From DAINPP01 sp963667315 (GTDB lineage Bacteria > Thermotogota > Thermotogae > MWEM01): DNA of 64,000 bases. Under the pieces are notes generated by a model. The model was given only the letters and a program-made list of their open reading frames with translations. It was not told the DNA's origin and made no database searches. Shown here piece after piece: positions 56,551 to 64,000 of this stretch. How positions within the stretch are numbered: the stretch's first letter is position 1; each line of letters opens with the position of its first letter. The DNA lies in contig OY763325.1 in NCBI GenBank assembly GCA_963667315.1, forward strand, positions 2,480,001 through 2,544,000, written 5' to 3'. Made by a program: the position numbers and the translations under genes.

Positions 56551-56700
56551 ATACGTTACGTATATATTTTATACCATAGGTATATAATATACGAATAGTA
56601 TACGGACGGTTAATAAGAGATTTTAGATAAATATTTATGATTAAAGCGGAAATGCTTCTTTATATACAAATATACGCGGTTGCTCGTTTATATACGTATA
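56551..56700. promoter_or_regulatory. TATACG operator cluster
   Basis: ATACGTTACGTAT (56551-56563) and TATACGTATA (56691-56700) are palindromes; single TATACG sites at 56588, 56599 and 56671. They fill the space between the divergent regulators. Confidence 0.6.
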
Positions 56701-56730
56701 TATACAGAAAAAGAGGATAAAATATCATTG

Positions 56731-57606
56731 ATGAGTACAAATTTTATTGCAGAGAGACTAAAAGAGTTACGCTTTAAAAATCAAATAAAGCAATCCGAAC
56801 TTGCCGAAAAGCTTGGAGTATCACAAGCTCAGGTAGCTCGTTATGAAAGTTATCAGAATAGACCGCCTTTTGCAATTATAAAACTTATGGCTGAAATTCT
56901 CGGAACAACTCCAGAGTATTTAATGGGTGAAGTTGAGGATACAAATGATATAGATTCAACCGAAGATAAAAAAATGGAACTTGCAAAGCGGTTAAAGCAT
57001 TGGAGAACCTATAGAAATATGACTCAAGAAAAACTTGCTGAATTGTCAGATATGACAAGAAAAGCAGTGTCTTCATATGAAAACGCGAGAGTGTTTCTTT
57101 CGTTTGATGCAGCGAAAAAGCTAGGTCAAGCGTTGGACATATCTCCTATGTATCTGCTTTGCGAGACTGATGACCCACATGAGCACCGTAAACAGAAGCA
57201 GGAAGGTAACGTAGAAGTTCCACCCAAACAAAGCGATAAAAAACTGCCGTTATACGAGTCAGCTTCAGCAGGTGTCGGAACAGAACCGTTAAGTGAACCG
57301 ATTGATTTCATCCCATCCATTCCTGGCGAAAAGGGTGATTTCTGGTTGACCATCAGAGGGGATTCCATGGAACCAAGACTCTTTGATGGTGACAGAGTAT
57401 TGGTCGATAAATCATCGGTGATCAAAAACAACGATACCGTTATCGCTATTGTTGATGGTGAAGTGTTCTGTAAGGTATATTACAAAGCACCGGATGGTCA
57501 TATTTCTTTGTACAGTCTGGCGGTGAAATACGATCCGATTCGCCAAAACGGACAGATTCAGTTTGATGTTATAGGAAAGGTTGTTGGTTATTACGGAAAG
57601 ATGTGA
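56731..57606 (+). CDS. LexA/CI-like repressor with two HTH domains and S24 peptidase
   Basis: 291 residues. First HTH about 8-60 (IKQSELAEKLGVSQAQVARYES), second about 87-140 (MTQEKLAELSDMTRKAVSSYEN), then an S24 domain with cleavage site Ala180-Gly181, Ser212 in GDSMEP and Lys248. All needed for self-cleavage on RecA activation. The doubled HTH is unusual. It may be the SOS-sensitive switch of this prophage or of a second element. Confidence 0.85.
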   Translation: MSTNFIAERLKELRFKNQIKQSELAEKLGVSQAQVARYESYQNRPPFAIIKLMAEILGTTPEYLMGEVEDTNDIDSTEDKKMELAKRLKHWRTYRNMTQEKLAELSDMTRKAVSSYENARVFLSFDAAKKLGQALDISPMYLLCETDDPHEHRKQKQEGNVEVPPKQSDKKLPLYESASAGVGTEPLSEPIDFIPSIPGEKGDFWLTIRGDSMEPRLFDGDRVLVDKSSVIKNNDTVIAIVDGEVFCKVYYKAPDGHISLYSLAVKYDPIRQNGQIQFDVIGKVVGYYGKM

Positions 57607-57625
57607 TCAAAGGATAAGGCGGAAG

Positions 57626-58048
57626 ATGATTCCGGAGCAGTTGCTATCTGAGCTGCAGAAAAAGAAATCCAGAGTGGTTTCCTTATTCGAATGTATTGAT
57701 CTGGCTAATGGTTACCAGAAACCAGAGAAGCTAAGAGAGATTGAAATTCCGTCTGGCGTTCCCGCGAAGTTCGCAGTAGTAATGCCTGACAACTCCATGC
57801 ACCCGGATTACGACGAAGGAGATATTCTTTTTATCTCTGAGTACGGCGGAAGTCGATATTCACCATATTTGCTTTTGTTCAGCGATCAGACCGGAACAGC
57901 TCAATGTGTGGTAAGGCACGTGGATTTATTCAAGTACAGTGAGCGGGCTAAGCTCTGGGCTAAAGATGGCGAAGAGATGTTTGTGGAGAGAGAGTCTTTG
58001 AAGTGCCTTGGGAGGGTTATTTGGAGAAGTAAAGGGAATAGTGATTAA
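57626..58048 (+). CDS. S24-like protein lacking the catalytic lysine
   Basis: 140 residues. ATG after AAGGCGGAAG. VMPDNSMHPDYDEGDILFI mirrors the S24 Ser region, but the Lys position reads CVVRHVD (Arg97). There is no HTH. A partner that pairs with or protects the repressor is possible. Starts 20 bases after the repressor stop. Confidence 0.65.
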   Translation: MIPEQLLSELQKKKSRVVSLFECIDLANGYQKPEKLREIEIPSGVPAKFAVVMPDNSMHPDYDEGDILFISEYGGSRYSPYLLLFSDQTGTAQCVVRHVDLFKYSERAKLWAKDGEEMFVERESLKCLGRVIWRSKGNSD

Positions 58049-58072
58049 GTAACATTTGGAAGAAAAAGAAAC

Positions 58073-58093
58073 AGCCGATTAGGCTATTTTTTT
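58073..58093 (+). terminator. Terminator after repressor operon
   Basis: AGCC-N5-GGCT then ATTTTTTTT. The 150 bases up to the next start hold no gene. Confidence 0.7.
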
Positions 58094-58248
58094 TAACTAT
58101 TTTTCAGCTTAATATATTATACTTTTATTACTTAGGTTTATTTTAGATTTGTCATATTATTCGTTTAGATATCAACTAAAATTAGCTATATAGGTTAAAC
58201 ATTAAATCTTTTATCAGAAAGAATACTATCAAAATTGGAGGATTTCAA

Positions 58249-59343
58249 ATGAGAAGAACACTTCTATTTGCTGTGTTAATTACATTATTCATCAGCTCAC
58301 TGTACGCTGTAGTTTCAGTTGTAAACTTTAATGGTTTGTATTACCCGATTGATTTATTAAAAGAAAGGGATATTTCAGTTGAAAAGGCAAAATGCGTAAA
58401 AATTATCGATGAAAATACAATTGAAGTCCAGTATCCTGATCTTGATTTTACAGATAAAGTTACGCTTTTAAGCATTGAAGAAATAGAAGACGAGCAAGCT
58501 AAAAAAAGAATTATAAGAAAAAACACTCAATACCTGTTGAATAAAGAAGTTCTTTTATCGTATGACTGGGCAGGAATGAATGACAAAGGTGAAATTCTTG
58601 CTTATGTTTGGTTGCCGTATTCAATTCCGGGTGACTGTTATGATCTGCTCTGGAATGAAATTCTTCTTTTGAATGGTTATGGAGAAATGAGTAACGATGC
58701 AATAAATGTATTCAAAGCTGTTCTGTTTACTGAGTCTTATAAACACGCAAGAGAAAAAAAGCTTGGGGTGTGGAAGAATATCAAAACAGAAGAACCGATT
58801 AATTTTACCGAGTTGGACAAAGATATTCAGGAATATCTTGTTATGAAGTACAGGGATGGGTTTGCCACCAAAGAAGATTCAACGAGTGCCTCTTCTACCG
58901 CAATAACCGCCTATAATGGTGATTTTCTGAACCAGTTACTATTAGGTATGGAATTCGGAATGACTGTTAATGAGGTTAGAGATAATATAAATGCGAGATA
59001 TGTGTCTATCGATCGTTTTCAGGGTTCGAATTTTGATACTGAGTGGAGTTACGGGCTAACATTTAGCACATTATCTGGAAGCGGTGAAAACCAAGGAAGA
59101 AGTATTCGAAGGTTACGGCAAATTAACTATGGGGTATTAGGGAATTATTCCTCAAACGAAATATTTAGTGTCTACTCAAACTTAAAAACGATTTTTACAA
59201 ATTCACTTGGAGAACCTTCATCGGAAAACCTTTCGTCAAATAGTACTACATGGGAATTAAACGAAGAAAGGATGCAAATATCTATATTCTCAAGGAGTTA
59301 TGACACAGTGACAATTCGCTATACTGGAGATCTTGAATATTAA
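58249..59343 (+). CDS. Secreted protein with degenerate thermonuclease domain
   Basis: 364 residues. Signal peptide MRRTLLFAVLITLFISSLYA. Residues about 45-185 align with the active nucleases here: IDENTIEV for VDGDTIRI, TLLSIEEIE for RMIGVDTPE, KGEILAYVW for YDRLLAYIW, KKLGVWKN for DRGLWEK. The catalytic Arg residues and metal Asp are lost, so it is probably not a nuclease. The C-terminal part (215-364) is of unknown type. Confidence 0.68.
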   Translation: MRRTLLFAVLITLFISSLYAVVSVVNFNGLYYPIDLLKERDISVEKAKCVKIIDENTIEVQYPDLDFTDKVTLLSIEEIEDEQAKKRIIRKNTQYLLNKEVLLSYDWAGMNDKGEILAYVWLPYSIPGDCYDLLWNEILLLNGYGEMSNDAINVFKAVLFTESYKHAREKKLGVWKNIKTEEPINFTELDKDIQEYLVMKYRDGFATKEDSTSASSTAITAYNGDFLNQLLLGMEFGMTVNEVRDNINARYVSIDRFQGSNFDTEWSYGLTFSTLSGSGENQGRSIRRLRQINYGVLGNYSSNEIFSVYSNLKTIFTNSLGEPSSENLSSNSTTWELNEERMQISIFSRSYDTVTIRYTGDLEY

Positions 59344-59345
59344 AA

Positions 59346-59627
59346 ATGAAATTCCTAATCTGGAACAAAAAACAATGCGTCCTTGCGAAGCCTTTTGAGA
59401 CAAATGATAGAGATACAGAGAGCTTTCTGAGAATAAGCCCTACAGATTATGAGTGTATTCCTCTGGACGAGATAACCGATTCATGGGTTCAGTCAGTTGG
59501 TGATGATTACAAGTTGATCATCGTCAGGGGTGGTGGAGGATATCAGGAGTTGTATGTTGTTGATTCTTTTTCCTCTAGGGAAGAGGGGGAAAGGAATATG
59601 AAGGTGTTGTTATCAAGTACAAAGTGA
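59346..59627 (+). CDS. Hypothetical protein (93 aa)
   Basis: MKFLIWNKKQCVLAKPFETN, beta-rich, two bases after the previous stop so probably cotranscribed. Unknown. Confidence 0.55.
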   Translation: MKFLIWNKKQCVLAKPFETNDRDTESFLRISPTDYECIPLDEITDSWVQSVGDDYKLIIVRGGGGYQELYVVDSFSSREEGERNMKVLLSSTK

Positions 59628-59695
59628 TTGAGGAGAATTAACAATATTTGTTTTATAATCAAAAATTATTTTAAAAAAATATTTGGAGGATGATT

Positions 59696-60844
59696 ATGAT
59701 TAAATATTTCAACACATTAGAAGAACTCGCTGATTCATTGGACTCAAATATCAGGACAATAAAACCTTTTTATAAACAATACATTGAACTCTTGAAAAGC
59801 GCCGGAAAGGATTATTTAAAAGCTTTTCAGAACTCTATAAAAGCAAAAGAATTTATTAGTTATAGAATAAATGGACTAAGCGGAAATAACGCTTTCAGGA
59901 AACTTAACATCATTTTCAATCCTTCATCAGACATCGAACAAAAAGAAAAAGTTACCAAACCCGAAAATGAAACTGCAGATGAATCATTGTGGGGCGATAT
60001 TATTGTATTTTCTTTTTACATGCTTTTGTATTTTGTGCCATTTGTTTTTGTACATAACATACACGTGAACTTATACAATTTAATTGTTGATTTACCAAAT
60101 CTGCTTCAAAACAGAACGCTTCTTGATATATTTTTAAACAATCAGTTATTCTACTTTTTTAACGCTTTTTTTGGAATATTTTATGTACTATATTTTTATT
60201 TTACAATTTTCAAAAAAAAGCGAAAAAAAAACTTTTTTTTCATTTCTATTGTTTTTGTGATGTTATCCATAGGAATTCCAAATTACTATTTGTACTTTAT
60301 AAAAAAGAGTAATTTTGATTTAAGTTATGTGATATTGGGCTTTGTTTTAACAATGGAATTTATTAGATTTGTTATGATTTTTTATTATAATAACAAGTAT
60401 AGCGACTTAAATTTGAACAAACGAAAAAATATTGCTATAGTTTCTGATTTATTGCTATGTATTGGATATGTTTATTTAATTTACTATCATAAAAACCCAA
60501 TATTGTTATTTGTTGATATATATTATCTAGTACTAATTCTGATTTTCTTGATTAAGAAAATTTTCTATGGAAATTTGTACATTATTGACATGAACACTTC
60601 TGATGATAATAATTTAATACTTTTGAACGAAAAAATTGAAAAAATCTATTACTCAGACGTACCAGATGAATCTAAAATCATCGCAATAATAAAATTGACT
60701 ATGAACGAAAAGAAGAAAAAACAGAAACAAAACATTGTTTTAACTATCCTAACTGCAATTGTTTTAAATTTTGCATGGTTTACTTTACAAGAAACTATAT
60801 TTGCACCAATTATAAAGTGGATCGGAGAAATCAACTGGTTTTGA
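59696..60844 (+). CDS. Multi-span membrane protein of unknown function
   Basis: 382 residues. ATG at 59696 follows TTGGAGG. A helical soluble start of about 95 residues, then some eight membrane segments, then a soluble loop and a last membrane segment near the end. Very AT-rich, Lys/Phe/Ile-rich codons unlike the structural genes, a sign of separate acquisition. No transporter motif. Confidence 0.6.
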   Translation: MIKYFNTLEELADSLDSNIRTIKPFYKQYIELLKSAGKDYLKAFQNSIKAKEFISYRINGLSGNNAFRKLNIIFNPSSDIEQKEKVTKPENETADESLWGDIIVFSFYMLLYFVPFVFVHNIHVNLYNLIVDLPNLLQNRTLLDIFLNNQLFYFFNAFFGIFYVLYFYFTIFKKKRKKNFFFISIVFVMLSIGIPNYYLYFIKKSNFDLSYVILGFVLTMEFIRFVMIFYYNNKYSDLNLNKRKNIAIVSDLLLCIGYVYLIYYHKNPILLFVDIYYLVLILIFLIKKIFYGNLYIIDMNTSDDNNLILLNEKIEKIYYSDVPDESKIIAIIKLTMNEKKKKQKQNIVLTILTAIVLNFAWFTLQETIFAPIIKWIGEINWF

Positions 60845-60893
60845 ACTTTTTAATAGAAAACTGGAAATCCAATTCATTACAGGGAGGTAACAT

Positions 60894-62264
60894 ATGAGAA
60901 AATACATATTTCAAATGTACATATTTTTATTTATAATTATAACAATTGTTCTTATCATGATCTTTAAACCACCTGAAGTAATTAATCTATTGCATGGGAT
61001 TTCAAAAACAATAAATAACATTGATAGAGAGAATATTCCAAAAGTGTTCCCCTTCTTTTTTATTGCACTTGTTTTATTTACTTTGTGTTTTTTTCTCTCT
61101 GAAATAAATAACTTTATACGCTTTTTTATTAATGAGAAATATTATTTCCCGATAAACAAAAATAAATATTATGTATTAATCTTTGGGAGTTGTATGCTTT
61201 TGTTCTTTTCTTCATCTATAGTTTATTCGTGTATAGCGTTAATTTTATTCATTTCGGTCTTCATTTATTTAGAACTAAATGATAGAATTCAAAATAAATA
61301 TGTAATATCAGATTGGAAAAAACCTGAGAAAAACTGCTATACCATCAATAAGCAATATATATCTAACGGATGGGTTATGAAAAATTGTAATGGTAAAATC
61401 TTTGCATATTCAGATAGGATAAATAGTCTGTTAGAGACGAAGAACTGGGAAATAAAAATTGCTGATAATACAACTGTAGAAAATACATTACTTTATTTTT
61501 TTCAAAACCAAACTGGCGATAGTAGGAGCTGGGTATCAAATTATTATAATGATAGCTCATTTACATTAAAAGAGGATTTGCGGATTTCAAAGGATAGTGT
61601 AATATTGAGCAAAAATCATACATATAATAATTCTATTCTGAGTGAGTATTTAGGCTACACACTTTTAAATAAAAAGAAAAAGTTCCATCAAAAAATCTTG
61701 GAGTATTTCTATAAAAAAGATGGGGAAGAATACACACTTGAAAGTATAGAAGATAATAATAACTTTTTATACTTACATTTGTCATTATTGTGTATTACTT
61801 CTGATGATCAATTGCTGATTCAAAATCCATTGTTGTATAAAGAATTTATCACCCAAAAATGGATCTCTCCAGTTTCTAAACATGCACGATATAAGAAGAA
61901 AATTGATGGAATGATCTTTGGGGAGTATATTAAGGGTGAAATGAATTATTACTTCAGTAGAGATTATAAGACTAAAACGAAAGTTGTGAGTCCAATAAAA
62001 CTAATAGGTTACTCAAGAGATATTCTAAAAGGCGGAAATACTGGGGTGCACGGCTTATGTTATCTGAAAATTGATAGTACAAAAATCTCTTATAACAAAA
62101 ACACTGTAAATAAAATAGAATTTCTAGATCTATCTGGAAATATAGATGAAAAAATATCTAAAATTAATGCGTATACATCCCAATTTAACTTTTCAAATGA
62201 GTTGGTGATTGGTTTATATTTTTTAAAACAGTTTTATTCTAAAAACAGTGAATATGTTCATTGA
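60894..62264 (+). CDS. Membrane protein with large soluble C-terminal domain
   Basis: 456 residues. Four membrane segments in the first 130 residues, then about 320 soluble residues. LHLSLLCITSDDQLLIQNP and LKGGNTGVHGLCYLKID vaguely recall Nudix-like folds, but the Nudix box is not there. Same AT-rich style as the gene before it, 49 bases away, so likely a pair. ATG after GGGAGGT. Confidence 0.58.
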   Translation: MRKYIFQMYIFLFIIITIVLIMIFKPPEVINLLHGISKTINNIDRENIPKVFPFFFIALVLFTLCFFLSEINNFIRFFINEKYYFPINKNKYYVLIFGSCMLLFFSSSIVYSCIALILFISVFIYLELNDRIQNKYVISDWKKPEKNCYTINKQYISNGWVMKNCNGKIFAYSDRINSLLETKNWEIKIADNTTVENTLLYFFQNQTGDSRSWVSNYYNDSSFTLKEDLRISKDSVILSKNHTYNNSILSEYLGYTLLNKKKKFHQKILEYFYKKDGEEYTLESIEDNNNFLYLHLSLLCITSDDQLLIQNPLLYKEFITQKWISPVSKHARYKKKIDGMIFGEYIKGEMNYYFSRDYKTKTKVVSPIKLIGYSRDILKGGNTGVHGLCYLKIDSTKISYNKNTVNKIEFLDLSGNIDEKISKINAYTSQFNFSNELVIGLYFLKQFYSKNSEYVH

Positions 62265-62297
62265 TCAAGTAGTTATCTTTTTGTGGAGGATCTATAT

Positions 62298-63155
62298 ATG
62301 AGAAAATCAATATGTGTATTACTTTTGTTGTTGCTTACCGTCGCAGCATTCTCAGTTACACTTAACAGGAATGGTGTTGATTTCGTCTGGGAGTACAACC
62401 TGAAGCCAACTGACTACGACAAGGCAAAAGTCAGCAAGAATGTGGATGGAGATACAATCAGAATCATGCTGGATGGCAAAGAGGAAATCATCCGAATGAT
62501 TGGTGTGGACACACCTGAAACTGTTCACCCATCGAAGCCGGTAGAGTTCTTCGGTAAAGAAGCAAGCAATTTCACGAAAGCAATGGTTCCGGTGGGTTCT
62601 GAGGTGTTTGTAACTTATGACTGGGATCCGAGAGACAAATATGATCGTCTCTTGGCTTACATCTGGTACAAAGTTGACGGAAAGTGGATTCTTCACAACC
62701 TCAACATCATCACAAACGGCTATGGCTTCGCATATACTTCCTTTGCCTTTGATGATGATTACAAGCAGACGTTTATCGAAGCAGAAAGAACCGCCAGGAA
62801 CAATGACAGAGGCCTCTGGGAGAAAGAGAATGAAGGTAAGCCAGAAACATCAAATTCAAATGGGATTGCTATCCTGGAGGTTCAACCTGAAGGATCTGAT
62901 GAATTTGTGATTCTTGTGAATAACGGAAATTCAGTAGTGAATCTCAAAGGATGGAAGATGATAAGCACTTCCGGAAACCAAGAGTATGTTTTTCCTGATG
63001 TGAGTATTCCGGCAGGAGGGACGAGTGAGGTTCATTCTGGGAAGAGTGCTTCTGGGAGTCTCGTTTGGTCGAAAGGGTATATTCATGCAAACAAAAGCGA
63101 TGGGGTTGAACTTTATTCGCCTGATGGGGAGCTTGTGGATTCTGAGAGGTGGTAA
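62298..63155 (+). CDS. Secreted thermonuclease with lamin-tail-like domain
   Basis: 285 residues. ATG after GTGGAGGAT. Signal peptide, SNase domain about 30-170 with VDGDTIRI, IIRMIGVDTPE and YDRLLAYIW (all catalytic residues kept), then a C-terminal LTD-like beta domain (FVILVNNGNSVVNLKGWKM...GVELYSPDGELVDS). Enzymes of this make-up digest nucleic acid outside the cell. Confidence 0.88.
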   Translation: MRKSICVLLLLLLTVAAFSVTLNRNGVDFVWEYNLKPTDYDKAKVSKNVDGDTIRIMLDGKEEIIRMIGVDTPETVHPSKPVEFFGKEASNFTKAMVPVGSEVFVTYDWDPRDKYDRLLAYIWYKVDGKWILHNLNIITNGYGFAYTSFAFDDDYKQTFIEAERTARNNDRGLWEKENEGKPETSNSNGIAILEVQPEGSDEFVILVNNGNSVVNLKGWKMISTSGNQEYVFPDVSIPAGGTSEVHSGKSASGSLVWSKGYIHANKSDGVELYSPDGELVDSERW

Positions 63156-63163
63156 GAAGTTCT

Positions 63164-63187
63164 AAAGGGGAGTAGTCACTCCCCTTT
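63164..63187 (+). terminator. Terminator after thermonuclease
   Basis: AAAGGGGAGT-AGTC-ACTCCCCTTT then ATCTTAT. The next 340 bases (63188-63530) are AT-rich and hold no gene that I can support. Confidence 0.78.
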
Positions 63188-63530
63188 ATCTTATCTACTC
63201 AATCGTTTTCTATATCAGTCTTTCATTTGTATAAGGATCAAAAATATATTCTTGAGGAAAATATACTTCATCTCACTAATGGTTTTTCCAACAGTCAATA
63301 TTAGTTCTGGAACCATATATTTCATTTTGAACTTCTTTCTTACTAACAGGGTCATAAAAAACCCCCACAAAAATCTTATAATCATATTTTTATATATTTA
63401 TCAAAGAAATTTCAAATTATTTTCACATAATTCTCAATTAAGCCTATTGTGATACAAATTATATCTGTTTGTAGTATAATTATGTCAAAGAAAAATTAAC
63501 AAAATATATTCTAAACAAGGAGGGAGTTAT

Positions 63531-64000
63531 ATGAAAATAAAATGTTTGTTAACCATCATTTTTTTTATTGTTTTATCAATACTAATATTTACTGCTTGTG
63601 GTAATGGTGCAAAACCAGTCATTCTCGATAAAGCCGAAGAGGTAATTGAGAAGATTGTAAAAAAAGAGGAAGGGGCTGAATTTGTTTTTAGTGATAATAC
63701 CAGAATAGTTTTGCCAGAAAATGCTTTGTCCAAAGATACACTTATTAAGTTAACGATGTTAAAGCACAACACTGACGCTAGAGGCAATGCGCCTTATCAA
63801 ATTACATTTGAACCAACAAATGTAATTTTAAATAAGCCTATAGAAATTGATACTCAAAAAATACCTGAAGATCAAATTGAAGATAATCAAATTGAAATGC
63901 AGTACCTCTTAACTCATGATTATCAATTAATTTCAGCTACAACAATAACCGTTCGATCAAGGAATGGAAAGCGTTCAAATAGTACCGTTTTAGTTTGGCC
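63531..64000 (+). CDS. Lipoprotein, 3' partial
   Basis: ATG after AAGGAGGG. MKIKCLLTIIFFIVLSILIF then TAC-GNG, a lipobox with Cys at 24. The next part (FSDNTRIVLPENALSKDTLIKLTM) is like a ZU5 domain. Open to the end of the window (about 156 codons). Confidence 0.7.
   Translation, partial: MKIKCLLTIIFFIVLSILIFTACGNGAKPVILDKAEEVIEKIVKKEEGAEFVFSDNTRIVLPENALSKDTLIKLTMLKHNTDARGNAPYQITFEPTNVILNKPIEIDTQKIPEDQIEDNQIEMQYLLTHDYQLISATTITVRSRNGKRSNSTVLVW

Noticed and set aside
60894..62264. Nudix hydrolase
   Set aside because: Some loosely similar stretches but the REx2ExxGU box is missing.
63252..63452. 66-codon frame in the AT-rich gap before the lipoprotein
   Set aside because: Non-ATG start with a poor site, hydrophobic AT-rich composition expected by chance.
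16435..64000. Integrase, transposase or serine recombinase
   Set aside because: No product shows the R-H-R-Y, DDE or serine recombinase motifs, so none is annotated.

Overview
The window looks like a chromosome segment of a low-GC Thermotogota-like bacterium carrying most of a prophage. The taxonomic hint is the 16S rRNA (minus strand, 7777-9312), whose 5' start and the GGTCGTCGTCAGC stretch recall Thermotogae more than Firmicutes. TTG and GTG starts with strong GGAGG ribosome sites and consensus TTGACA-N17-TATAAT-type promoters are frequent. The moderate AT content points to a mesophilic relative rather than a hyperthermophile. This placement is an inference.

Left part (1-16.3 kb), host genes: the end of a double metallophosphoesterase, an HD-GYP protein, a complete rRNA operon (16S-23S-5S, no tRNA in the spacer), a terpenoid-cyclase-fold protein, a DUF89 phosphatase, an operon of six tandem micro-proteins of 29-38 residues in two paralogous families (12095-12833), YitT and DUF554 membrane proteins, a frameshifted EamA transporter, and a tRNA-Glu/Val/Phe cluster.

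Middle (16.4-48.0 kb), the lytic part of a tailed prophage, nearly all on the minus strand. From promoter to end it runs: Cro-like gene, radical SAM protein, small early genes, YqaJ exonuclease, RecT (split by a group I intron with a GIY-YIG homing endonuclease), replication initiator with internal repeats, DnaC-like loader, SSB, HEAT-repeat protein, late regulator, terminase, Mu-like portal/MuF/protease-scaffold, capsid, connectors, tail genes with a -1 frameshifted chaperone, tape measure, fibres, and a lysis end with a secreted nuclease. A plus-strand two-gene cargo unit (36.4-37.0 kb) and a separately terminated gene (28.5-28.9 kb) interrupt it.

Right part (47.7-64 kb), mostly plus strand: a repressor with three operators, then AT-rich accessory DNA. 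Three neighbouring proteins share a short Gly/Asn/Gln motif resembling amyloid-signalling sequences. Next come three repeated promoter cassettes driving membrane-anchored proteins, two more divergent regulator pairs, a hicBA toxin-antitoxin that appears to have landed in one cassette, a LexA/CI-like repressor with two HTH domains followed by a degenerate S24 protein, a degenerate secreted nuclease, two membrane proteins of unknown role, an active secreted nuclease with a lamin-tail-like domain, and the start of a lipoprotein. No integrase is visible; the right prophage end is probably beyond the window.

The most unusual material is the recT intron, the motif-sharing and cassette region (48-56.3 kb), and the micro-protein operon.
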